Shown here piece after piece: positions 33,259 through 45,200 of a stretch of DNA of 64,000 nt. Origin of the DNA: Edaphochlamys debaryana. Lineage: Eukaryota > Chlorophyta > Chlorophyceae > Chlamydomonadales. The stretch's first letter is position 1, and every line of letters starts with the position of its first letter. The position numbers and the translations under genes were made by a program. Location: assembly GCA_016858145.1 (NCBI GenBank), contig JAEHOE010000202.1, positions 62,001-126,000 of the forward strand, read 5' to 3'. The notes beneath the pieces were generated by a model, which saw only the letters and a program-made list of their open reading frames with translations, did not search any database and was not told the origin of the DNA.

Positions 33259-36200
33259 CTACCTCCCGCCGCCTTTACTGGGCGTGCTCCCTCCTCCCCC
33301 AAGCCAGGACGTCCAGCTGGACAGGCTCGTGATGGCGGACAGGGATGCGTCCACCGCCGCCGCCGCTCCCGGCAGCGGGACCTCGCCCTGCGGGACCGAA
33401 CGCCAACGGACAAAGAACAAGCACAGGTCATGGCACGGCATAGTACGACGGTCAAGGCAGCGCCACGAAAGAGCCCACGCACGGCTTCCAACGGGCGCAC
33501 TCTCTAGGCCGTTGGATCAGAACGAAGGCGGGGCCGGGAGCCAAGGCAGCGAGGCAGGCATCCCCGCGGATGGGCGAGCGCAAGTGCGAGCGTGCGTGCG
33601 TGCATGTCCGTCCGCGCCGCGCCGCACCCGGTGTATGGCTGCTAGGCCATCCTTGCAGCGCTTGGTCTCCTCGGGGCTGAAGGACAGGATGGTGGCGAAC
33701 ACGGGAAGCAGCGCCTCCGCCTCGCCGGTGCAGAACATCTTGATCACCGTGTTCTTGAGGTACTCGGCGTCCATGACGTTGGCGCCTGCGGCGGCGGTTG
33801 GGGCAGTTGGCGGTTGGGGCAGTTGGCGGTTGGGGAGGCTGGCAGTTGGGGCGGTTGGGGGCAACAGGTTGGCGGCGCGGGCTGGGTGGGCCACCAACCC
33901 ACCCACCCTTGGCCTAGCGCATCAGGGCGCGTCCCATGTCCCCCCTTCCCCTCCCCCCTTCCTCGTCCCTTCCCTCCGCCTCGCTGCACGGGCGTCCACT
34001 CCCTCCACCCCGGCCACGCGCACACAAACCCACCCTTGGCCTTGCGCCAGAGAGGGCCCGCTCTCAAGCACCTCCACTGTCCTTCCCCCTCGTTGTCCCC
34101 TCCTCTCCCTCTCCCCTTGACCACCCACCCTTGGCCTGGCGCTTGAGCGCGCGCTCCATGTCCCTCACGCTCTCCTTGAGCGCCCGCTCCATCTCCTCCC
34201 GCAGCGCCACCTCCTTCTCCAGCTCCGCCACCTCGCGCTCCAAGGAGCTGACGTGGCCCCGCAGGCTCAGCACCTCAGTGCGCGCCGCCTGCAGCGCGTG
34301 CTGTGCGTGCTGCGCCGCGTGCTGCGCGTCGCCCGTGACGGCGAAGTGGTACTCGGCGGACGAGCCGCCGGCGGAAGGGCCCAGCGGGGACGCGTTGGGC
34401 CCGTTCTCGGCGGACGGCGTCGGCGGCAGCAGCGCCGCCGTCGAGCCGCCGCCGCCGCGGGACAGCGGCTGCGCCAGCGCCGCCGCCAGCTCGTCGGCGG
34501 CGCCGTCGGCGCCGGACGCGGCGGCGGAGCTGCCGCCGCCGCCGCCGCTCGAGCGGCGGCCGTCGGCGTTGACGGCGGCGAGGGACAGGGACTCGGGCTT
34601 GATGAGGGCGCCCAGGATGTCGGGCGGGCCGCCGTCGCTGGAGCTGAGCCGGGAGCCGCGGTGTAGCGGCAGGGGGGTGGAGGAGTCGTGGCGGGAGTGG
34701 AGGGCCGAGCCGGGGCCCGGGGTGGACCCGGGCGCTTGGGGCGGGGGGTTGAAGGCGGCCAAGGCTGCCTCCTGCGGGGCAGCAGGGCAGGGAGCGGGGG
34801 TGGGGAAGGTGAGGGTGGAATGTATCGGGCAGGGTGCGGACCGGGCGCGGTGGAGGGACAGGTCAGCTGGCGAGGGCGCATAAACGGCGAGAGGGATGAG
34901 TAGAGAAGCAGGGCAGATCGTCAACCGTCAACCGCCAACGGCAACATCCAACCAACCAACCAACCTCCAGGCGGTCGTTGTCGTCCAGGAGCGCCGCCCG
35001 CCGCGCCCGCGCCTCCATCTGCGCCGCCGCCGCGTCGGCCTGAGCCTGGGCGGCGGCGGCCGCAGCCTGCGCCTCGGCGGCGGCGGCCTCAGCGGCGGCG
35101 GCGGCGTGCCGAGTGGCCACCGCCTCCTCCTGCAGAGGGTTGGCAGCGTTGGGAGGCAGGCATTGGTTTCGACGGAGGCCCATGGTGGTGACAACGGTTT
35201 CCTGTATGTGTCCCTAGCATGCCTGGCCGTCGGCATCTTCAAGACCGGCGCTCCCTCGCACACTCACCAACCTTCCCAGGCATCTTTTGACAACCCCCTG
35301 CGCCTGCGCCGAGAACAATCCCCTCCTCCCCATGCGCCCACCTATGCGCTTCCCCACCGCCCCCTCTCTCTCAGCCCCTCCCAACCCCCAACCCCGCCCC
35401 CTCCCCCTGCCTCCCACCTGCAGCAGCGCGTTCCGCCTCACCAGCACCAGCACCTCGGCGTCCTTGGCCTCCATCAGCGCCTCCGAGGAGGAGCGGAAGG
35501 AGCGCAGCTCCTCGCGGACAGCGGCCAGCTCCGCCTGGGGAGGGGTGAGGAGGGGGCCAGGAAGGGGGGGCGGGCAAGCGGGCAGGGTGGGACAGGGCGA
35601 ATAAGGGCTGTGAGAGGACGGAAGGGCAGTCCTCACCCAGCCACCCGACCAAACGGTGGCAAAATAGTGCGGCAAAGTAGTGCGGCAAAGTAGTGCGGCA
35701 AAGTAGTGCGGCAAAGCGTCCCCAAGCAATCAATCCAGCAGGCCCCCCAAGCCCCCCACCATGAGCTCGGCCGCCCGCGCCGCCGCCGCCTCCAGCTCCT
35801 CCGCCGCGCGCCGCCCCGCCTCGCCCTCGGCGCTGTGGTGCGCCAGCCGCGCCTCCAGCGCCTCCACGCGCCGGGAGTAGTCGTCCGCGGCGGCCTGGGC
35901 GCGCTGCGTGAGGCCCTGCAAGGTGGTGGGGTCAAGACAGGGAGCGTGAGACATGGCGTGAGGGATGCGAGAGAGGTCGGCGGCGGCGGCCTGGGCCCTG
36001 ACAGGGTGGCGGGGTTGAGGGGCCGGGATGACGGGGGGGATGACGGGGGGGGATGACGATAGTTGAGGTGCTCATGACATAGAGGGAGGCGTGTGTCGCA
36101 GAGTCAAGACGACAACTGGGGCGCTCCCGGGCACGCGCAAGCACGCATGTCGTACGCTGCCGTACAGTGCCGTACCTGGTAGTACTCGGCGTTCGACTGC

Positions 36201-39200
36201 GCCTGCTCGAGCTGCGTCTTGAGCCGCCCGATCTCGTCCGCCGCCTCTGCCGCCGCCCGCTCCGCCGCCTCCGCTGCCTCGCGCTCCTGCTCCGCCGCCG
36301 CCGCCAGCGCCGCCGCCAGCTGCCCGCGGACCGCCGCCAGCTCCTCGCTCTCGGCGGCGGCGGCGGCTGAGTGCGCCGCCTCACGGGCCTTAGTAATCTC
36401 GGCGTCCTTGGATTTGAGCAGGGCCTGAGGCGGGAACAAACGGGCAAGGCTTTGGACTACCGGTAGCCAGAAAGATCAGGGACCAATACAGTACCCAGTC
36501 ATACCGTGATGCGTCAAACCCTGTAGGGAAGGGTAATAGCATGCATCTGCCTGGGCTGGGGTTGTCATTCCGCAACCGCCGCCGCCCAACCAGGCGTGAT
36601 GCGCCAAACTCCGCAACCGCCAGGTCCGCAACCGCCGCCGCCCCGCCCCGCCGCTGCCCACCTGCGCCCGGTTCCTGTAGTCCCGCAGCTCCGCCTCCGC
36701 CGCCTCCTTGTCCCGCCGCAGCCCCTCCAGCTGCTGCTGGGCCACGGACAGCTGGGCGGTGACGCCCGCGGCGTCGGCCTGCGGTGGGGGCGGTAGGACC
36801 CGGGCGTGATGGGCATGCGACGATGTGAGTGCAAGTGACGAAGTGCGGGAGTGCAGCGGAGGTTGCGCCCGCGGCGTCGGCCTGCGGTGGCATACGGGGT
36901 GGCCATGGCAAGGAACGTGTTGAGGGAGGTGGTTGGGAGGTGGTTGGGGTTGAGGGAGGTGGTTGGGGTGTGAGAGCGACAGGGAGGCGGTGACGCCCGC
37001 GGCGTCGGCCTGCGGTGGGGGAGGGAGCGAGGGGGAGAGGCGGTTTGGGATGGGGGTAGGGGTTGTGCGGCATGGGTCGGTGGTGTGTTGTGCCAGGGAT
37101 GTGGTGTGTGAAGGGCTGCTCGTGTGAGCCGGGGGCCGGGTGTGTGTGCGAGGTGGTGGGATGAGGAGTGAGGGAGAGGCGGGGAGAGGCTGTTGCGGAG
37201 GCGGCGGGAGCGGGAGCGGGGGGGGGGGGGAGGTGAGGACCGCGGCCGGGCCGCATGCTTCCCCATCTCCTGGAGATTTGCGCCCACGAGACTCCTCCCC
37301 AGAGCAGCCCCAGCTCCAGCTCCACGCGCCTCAGCGCTCGCTCGCTTGCCTGCGCCAGCACACGGCGCCGTCCGCCGTGTGCAGTCGCAACCCCCACGGC
37401 ACGCCCCGGACCCCCGCGCTCGCCCCCGAGCTCGCCTGCGCCTTGCCGCGTGCCTCCGCCAGCTGCACCTCGGCCGCGTGCTGGGCCTTCTGGGCCTTGG
37501 CCAGGCGCTTGCGGGCCTCGTCCAGGGCCTTGGCGGACCTGGGGCGGGGGGAGGAGGAGGGAGCAGAGCGGGCGGGCCTTCGTGCCTTGCGCATGTCACC
37601 CCCTGTTCGCTGCCCTGCGCCCAGTCGTCTAGAGAACCCCCAAAATGCTTTCCAGCCCAGCCTGCCTTGCACAGGGCCACTCCCCAAGCTCGCCCTCCCG
37701 CAATCACCCACTTTGCCCGCTCGGCCTCGAGCTCCTTCTTGAGCGCCGCCAGGTCGGTCCGCAGCACCTCGGCCTCGGCCCGCGCCGCGGCCGCCTCCGC
37801 CGTGGAGCCGCTGGCGGCGGCGGTGGCGGAGCGCCGCGCTTCCGTCGCCTCCGAGGCCGCCGCCGCCGCCTCCTTCTCGGCGCGCGTCAGGGCCGCCGTC
37901 AGGGACTCCACCTCCACCTCGCGGTCGCGCAGCTTGGACTGGACCTTGCCAACCGCCGCCTCGTGCTCAGCCTGGGTGGGCGGGGGGTGAGGAGGGAGGT
38001 GCTTTTTGCTGAGCAGGATCGAGGAGGGAGGAAGGGCAGGCGTGGGGAGCATTTGAGACGATATTCAAGACGATCGCGTTGCCTACGCCAGAGGCGAAGG
38101 CGTGGTGAGGAAGGGGCAAGGCCGCGTGGTGAGTCGAGGGCAGGGTCACAGGAGGCCTAGGGGACTGACGCCGCCCGGTCAGGGCAAGTCTCCATTGGAG
38201 ATACGCGTGGCGAAGCGCAGTCCGTGTCATGTCCTTACCACGACGGGCCCCTTGGTGACAAGAGCGTACACGGGCCCCTTAGCAACACGAGCGCACACCC
38301 CCCCGCGTCCAGCCCCCGCCCCACCTTGAGACGCTTGATCTCCTGCTCCATGCGGGCGGCTGTGGCGCCCGCAGCGCCCTCCTTCTGCGCCGCAAGCGAC
38401 TTGTACTCCTGCCAGTAAGGGAGGTGGTGATGGGAAAGGTGGTGGGTGGAGTGGTGGGCGTGATGATGGAGGACCGAGACGCGCCGCAGGCTAGCGGCCC
38501 GCACCGCACCGCACACGCCTCAAGGCCCAATCGCCTGGCCGCAGGGGTGGTGGGTGCGGTGAAGCCAGAACCGACGTGGATGCATGCCTCAAGGCAATGT
38601 CCCCTGGCCGCAACCCCGCCTGCGCCAGCCCTTCACACGACCCCCCCGGGCCAGCAAACGCGCACCCCCTGACTTACGTCGCAGTCCCGCCCCTCCCCAC
38701 CCCACGCCCCGCCCCACGGCCCCACCCCCAAAGCTCCCCACCTGCAGCAGCGACTCCCGCTGCCCCGCCTCCGCCGCCGCCGCCTGCGCCGCCCGCTGCA
38801 TCTCCGCCACCGAGGCCTGCAGCTCCGCCACCCGCGCCGCCAGCTTGCTGCGCTCCGCCTCCGCCGCCTCCGCGGCCGCCTGCACCGCCGCCAGATCAGT
38901 GCGCAGCCCCCGAGCCTCCTCGCCCGCCTCCTTGACGGCGGCAGCGAGCCGGGCCTCGGCCTCCTGCACAGGGGCAAAAGGATTTAGGGGCGAAGGTTGG
39001 GCTAGGGTCGGAAGGGTCAGCCAGCTGACCAGCGTCGGGCTAGCCTCGAAGGCGCTGGTGAGGCTCGGGATGATGAAAGCTGTGACACAAGCGCGGCATG
39101 GACTGGCCTCAAAGGGGAAGCCGAGCTGGACGGTGCAGGTGGGCAGCTGGCCTTCCCACAGGCGGCCATGCCCGTCATGATGCTAGGAAGCACGCCCCCA

Positions 39201-42200
39201 CCTTCTCCGCCGCTGCCAGCTTGGCCTCCGCCTCCTTGGCCGCCGCCGCCGCCTCCAGCTGCCGCTTCTTGGCCAGAGCCACCAGCTTGCGCTTGGCCTC
39301 CTGCAGAAGTGCATCACACACAGGAAGAATGCATATCTCATCCGCACAGCAATAGGAAAGTCATGAACCCGTCCCCGTGCTGTACGGCGGCACAACGCTG
39401 GGAAATCCACAGGGAAATCCGTGATCCGTTAGGTTGATGGATCCACGCTCCGAAATCCACCTAACGACAAGACATCCCAGTTAACAGTGAACAGGCCGTT
39501 GCCGGGCCCAGCCCGAGCTTGCCGCAAAGCGCTCAGGAAACCGCACCTGCAGCTCCTTGGAGATCTTCTCGTTGGTCTCGATCAACTCGGCAGCCTTGCC
39601 CTCCGCGACCGCCGCCGCCGCACCATTAGCGGCCTCCGCATCGGCCTTGGCCTCCTCCGCCGCGACCTTACGCTCCTGCTCCCGGTCCCGGTCACCCCTC
39701 TCCTTCTCTGCCTCCGCCTCCGCCGCCGCCTCCAGCTGCTCCACCCGTGCCCGGGCCTCCGCCAGGGCTGCGGCCGCCTCCGTAAGCTGCGACTCCAGAT
39801 CGCCAGCCCGCGCGATCGCGTCCCGTGCCTGGGCCTCGAGCTCAGAGACCTGGGCCTGAAGGGCCTGGGCCTCGGCCGCCAGATCGGCGGCGCGAGCCTC
39901 GGCGGCGGCGGCGCTGGCGGCGCCGTCGGCGGCCGCCGCCGCTTCGCGCATCTGCGTCTGGAGCTTGGTGAGCTGGATGTCGCGCTCGTCCAGAAGCTCC
40001 TTGAGTTCCTGGATCTCGGATTCGAGATCCGCGACGCGTGGCTCAGCCTCGCCGGCGGCGGCGGCCTTGCCCCGCTCCGCCGCCGCCGCCTCGGCGGCGC
40101 CGCTGGCGGCGGCGGCGGCGGCCTCGAGCGCCGCGGCGTGCTGCTGCCGCAGCTCCGCCAGCGCGGCGGCATGCTGGTCTTCCTGGGCCCGTACGGCATC
40201 CTGTTGTGTGGCCACGAGGCTCTTCATCTCCTCAACCTCGGCCTCGAGCTCGCCAATCCGCCACTGCGCGTCGGCGGCCGCCTTGCCCTTGTCGCCGCCC
40301 TCCGCCGCCGCCGCGGCGGCGGCGGCCTTGGCTGACTCAGCCTGGTGCTGCGCCGCCAGTACGGCAGCCTCCAGCTCGGCCACTCGGCTGTTGAGCTCGG
40401 CCGCCTCGGCCGCCGCCGCGTCCGCCGCCGCCCGAGCCGAGCCCGCCGCCGCCTGCGCCGCCTCGGCGGCGGCGGCCCGCGCCTCTTCGGCTTCCTTCAG
40501 CTGAGCCTGCAGCTTCGCAGCAGCAGCTTCCCGATCGTCCAACACCTCCTTGAGCTCCGCCAACTCCGCCTCAAGCTCCCCGATCCGCCACTCCGCATCC
40601 GCCGCCGCCGCGACCTTGGCCCCGGCCTTGCCCGCCTTGTCCCCGTCCGCCGCCGCCGCCTGCCGCAGCTGCTCCGCCTCCTGCTGTAGCTCTGCTAGTT
40701 GTTGTTGCAGCTGTGAGTGCGTGGCGGCGGCGGCCGCTGCCTTCTCCGCCTCTGCCTGGGCGGCGGCGGCGGCGGCGTCTCGCTCCGCCTGGGCTGTCTT
40801 GAGCTCCTGTTGGAGGGCCTCCATGCCGCTGGATGCGGCCTCCAGCTGCGACGGGATCGGAGTGAGAAAATGAGGGGGTGAGCATACCTTGCCATTTGAG
40901 ACCTACCTCCAACATCCCTGCACCCTCCTTCCCGCCGCAACTGACCCGACGCCTGTGCACCGCAGGAGCAGCCAACCCCTCCCGACTGGAACACAACATT
41001 ACACCACACCGCCCGCGCCACGCCACACAACGCCCCACCTGCTGAGTGACCATGGTCACGTACGCCTCCTTGTGCTGCAGCTCGGCGCGCGCCTCCGCCA
41101 GCTCAGCACGTACTGCCTCCGCCTCCGCCGCCTGCTCCTGGGCGCCGCCGCTGGGCCCCGCGTCCGCCCCAGGCGCCCGGTCTGCACCGCCCCGAGCCTC
41201 GGCTGAGGTCGGCTGCGGCTGGGGCGTGGAGGCCGGCGGCGAGGAGGAGAAGGTGGAGGCTGGGGCCGCAAGGGTGGAGGCGGCCAGGTCGTGGAGGTCA
41301 CCGTAGATGGCGTGGTGGGCCTGCGGGCGGAAAGGGAGGGAGGGGAAGGGCGGAGGGCGGAGGGGGGGAAGAGGGGGCTTGCGGCAAGGGCTTCCGCAGG
41401 CGTTGGCGTCAAGAATCAAAGCACCGCTGCCGCGCGCCTCGGCCCCGACCCGGCTGGGTTGGTCACGTCGTATCACGTGGCCTGCCGCGGAAGCCGTGCT
41501 GGAGCCAACACACCCCCAGCACGCGTCGCACACCTTGGCCCGCTCGATGGCGGCGGCCTCCGTCGCCTCAACGTCCTCCACAGCCGCCAGAAGGGACTCG
41601 GCCAGCGATGACAGGTGGTGGCGCGCGGACAGCAGCTCGGCGAACTCGTCGGCGTGCTGTGGACCAGGATCACGGCACAGCACAGCACGCAGCACGCAGC
41701 GCTTAATGCACGAACCCGGCTTAGGGTCAGATCCGTGGATATGCGTGGCCCCAACCCGACAAACGCCACGCGGGGGTCGGCGGGACCGGGCTCCCGAGCC
41801 CACCAGCGCCCCCCCCCCCTCGCCCCAGCGCCTAGCCCACCTGCGCCCCCTGCGGCCCCTCCTGCTCCTCGCTAGCGTCGATCCGGGCCTGCATCTCCTC
41901 AATGCGGGCGTCCGCGTTCTGCAGGATCATCTGCGGGAGGCGGCGGCAAGGGCACGGGAAGGCTAGTCAGTGGCAAGGAAAGGCTAGTTAATCACGCAAG
42001 TAGAGTTCTGCAGGATCATCTGCGGGAGGCGGCGAAAAGCGGGGCCAGAGGGCGCGGTGAAGCACAATCGCATGCGCTGGTCCACGGGGCTTGGGGCTTG
42101 GTGATAGGTCCTGGTACCAGGGAAACGTGGTGCCAGCAGTGTGCGAGTTGGGGAGCCTGGGCCCGCAGCCCTCGGCCACCCTGCCCAGTTCTCGCGCAGC

Positions 42201-45200
42201 CTCGCGGGTCACGGCCCTGAGCTCTGCACCCTGCCCCGCAAGGCCCCAGCCCCCCCCGCTGCTCTCGCCCCACGCCCCAGCCATCCCTCCCCACCTACCT
42301 GCATGTCCCATACAGCCCCCCCGGCTGCTCTCGCCCCACGCCCCAGTCAACCCCCCCCCCACCTACCTGCATGTCCCATACAGCCCCCCTCGCCCCACGC
42401 CCCAGCCATACCTCCCCACCTACCTGCATGTCCCATACAGCCCCGCCGGCTGCTCTCGCCCCACGCCCCAGTCACACCCCCCCCCTACCTGCATGTCCCA
42501 TACAGCCCCCCCGGCTGCTCTCGCCCCACGCCCCAGTCACCCCCCCCCCTACCTGCATGTCCCCTACAGCCCCCCCGGCTGCTCTCGCCCCACGCCCCAG
42601 CCATACCTCCCCACCTACCTGCATGTCCCATACAGCCCCCCCGGCTGCTCTCGCCCCACGCCCCAGCCATACCTCCCCACCTACCTGCATGTCCCATACA
42701 GCCCCGCCGGCTGCTCTCGCCCCACGCCCCAGTCACACCCCCCCCCTACCTGCATGTCCCATACAGCCCCCCCGGCTGCTCTCGCCCCACGCCCCAGTCA
42801 CCCCCCCCCCCTACCTGCATGTCCCATACAGCCCCCCCGGCTGCTCTCGCCCCACGCCCCAGCCATACCTCCCCACCTACCTGCATGTCCCATACAGCCC
42901 CCCCGGCTGCTCTCGCCCCACGCCCCAGCCATCCCCCCCCCCACCTACCTGCATGTCCCGTACATCCTCCCCGGCTGCTGTCGCCCTACGCCCCAGTCAA
43001 CCCCCCCCCCACCTACCTGCATGTCCCGTATCTCGCGCTCCTTCTCCGACAACGCCGCCATGCGCTGCGTGATCTCCCCCGCCGCCTGGTCCTGCAGCGT
43101 CAGCAGCTCCTCGCGCTCCGCAGCCAGGCGCTGGGGGTGGGGGTGGTAGAGGGGTTAGGGCGGGGCGGGTTAGGGTGGGGGTGAAGGGACAGGCAGGTGA
43201 CAAGGAGAGGCAGGGGAGGCAGCGTCAGCAGCTCCTCGCGCTTGGCAGCCAGGCGCTGGGGATGGGGCGGTAGAGGGCGTGGGGCGGGGGAGGGGGAACC
43301 GCTGGACGTTGCCCCCTTCGCTTCTGTCCATGTAATGTAATGTAATGTCATCCCCCTCAGACGAAGAACACGAATTGGCGTGGTAAGGGAGAGGGCGCAG
43401 GCAGCCAGGCGCTGCGATAGATGCTCATGCTGCGTGCCGCCCATACACACACACGCCCCGCCCCCCGTTCGGGATGGGCGGGATGGGTCGGGCTTCGGTT
43501 TCCTCGGGCTTTCGGTTCCGTCTCTAAGGCCGGCCGGCTAATCACCGCGCCCACGACTCTCAGGCTCATGCGAGCAGCCCTTCGCACACGCCCCGCACCC
43601 CCCCTCCGTCCCCGCCCGCACGGCCCCACCTCGTTCTGCTTCTGCAGCTCCTGCAGCCTCGCCTCCGCCTCCGCCAGCCCCTCCTCCAGCTCCCGCAGCC
43701 GCCCCTGCGCCGCCGCCGACGCCGCCGCGCCGTGTGCCTCGCTCTCCGCCTCGGCCGCCGCGGCCGCCTCGGCGGCAGACTTAGACGCCTTCGTGGCTGC
43801 CGCCAGCTGCTTTGAAACCGAGCTGTGCCGCGCCTCTAGCGCTTGGTGTTTCGCCTCCAGAGCGGTGTACTTAGCGGTCTCGCGGTTGATCCGCGCGACG
43901 GCAGCGTCCTCGTGGGAGGCGAGCTTGCGGGCCTGCACGATGAGTTCGTGCTCCAGCTCGGAGATGCGGCTGTTGGCCTCACGTAATGAGGCCTCCAGGT
44001 CCCCGCCGCCGGCGCTGTGGCTGGGCTTGGAGGGCGTGGCGGGGCCCGCGGACGGCTCCGCCGCGGCGGAGGATGCCGAGGCGGCGGCCGCGGCGGCGGC
44101 GGCACTGGCAGCCGCAAGCGCAGCCTTGACCTCCGCCAGCTCGGTCTCCAGAACCTGCAATGGGCGCGCCAGACAGGCGCGTGATGAGACCAAGCACAAG
44201 ACGCACGACCGGTACTCCCCACGCTGCTTCCTGCAACGGCTTCCTAGCACCCGCACCAAAAGCCACCAAAGCCCGCAAGCCAAAGCACGTCACAACGCAC
44301 CTGCGATCGCTCCCGAGCGGACTCGTAGGAGCCGACCAGGGTCGCCAGCTTCTCCTCCAGCTCCGCAGCGTGGGCCACAGCGGCCCTCTCGTGGTCAGAG
44401 CCCGCGGCCGAGCCCACGGCGGCGGCCTCAGCAGCCGCCCTGGCCTCCGCCAGCTCCGCCTCCAGCTCCGCAGTACGCGCCTCCAGGGCGGCCCGGTCGG
44501 CGGCGGCGGCCTCGGAGGCCTCCCGGGCCTGCCGCTCTGCATCTGCCAGGCGGGCCTCCAGCTCGGCGCGGGCGGTGGCGGCGGCGGCCGCTACCTGGGC
44601 CGTGTCACCGCCGGCTGCCTCCGCCGCCTCAGCGGCTACGCGGGCCGCGACCAGGTCGGCCTCGAGGGCGGAGATGCGGGACTCGAGGGCGGAGCGCTGC
44701 TCGGCAGCCTCGGCGGCGGCCGTGTCGGCCCGCCGCTCCGAAGCCTCCAGGGCGTCCTCCAGCTCCGCGATCTTCTCCCGTGTCTCGCCTGCAAACACAA
44801 GTCGCCCGTCGGACGTCGACCTCGGCACGCTAGCCCTGGCATGCGATGGGACGGGCTAGTGCCCCAGCCCTAGCCCTATACTGGTCGCGTCCCACTCGCA
44901 TCGTTGGTACGTTGTCACGAACGTAAGAGCCTGGAACAAACACCCTAATAGCGACTGTACAGCCCGGTATCCCTGGGCAGACGGCGCGGCCTCACCCAGC
45001 CTGGAGAAGGCCCCCTCTCGCTCCTCGCTCATGTCCCGCAGGGCCGCCTTCAGGGAGCCCATCTGCTGCAGGTAGGCCGCCTCCTTCTCGCTCCAGTCCC
45101 CGGCAGACTGCTTAGTCAGATCGGCTGCGGCGCGGAGCGACTCCATCTCCTGCTCGGCGGGGAGGGAAGGGCGGGTGGAAGGATGCGGCGAGGGAGCAAC

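Noticed and set aside
32448..34120. Large + strand open frames (294, 275 and 374 residues)
   Set aside because: Proline/serine/alanine-rich shadow frames opposite or beside the golgin 3' end, with no homology; the GRIP domain on the minus strand explains the region.
36565..38052. 495-residue minus-strand open frame
   Set aside because: It runs through three introns of the golgin; only the parts with coiled-coil character and consistent splice sites are coding.
42245..43016. CRISPR-like array appearance
   Set aside because: Units are contiguous tandem repeats without unique spacers, inside an intron of a eukaryotic gene.
42091..43184. Long proline-rich + strand open frames over 42.1-43.2 kb
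   Set aside because: They are products of the 64-70 bp minisatellite in a golgin intron; repeats without stops give open frames in several phases.
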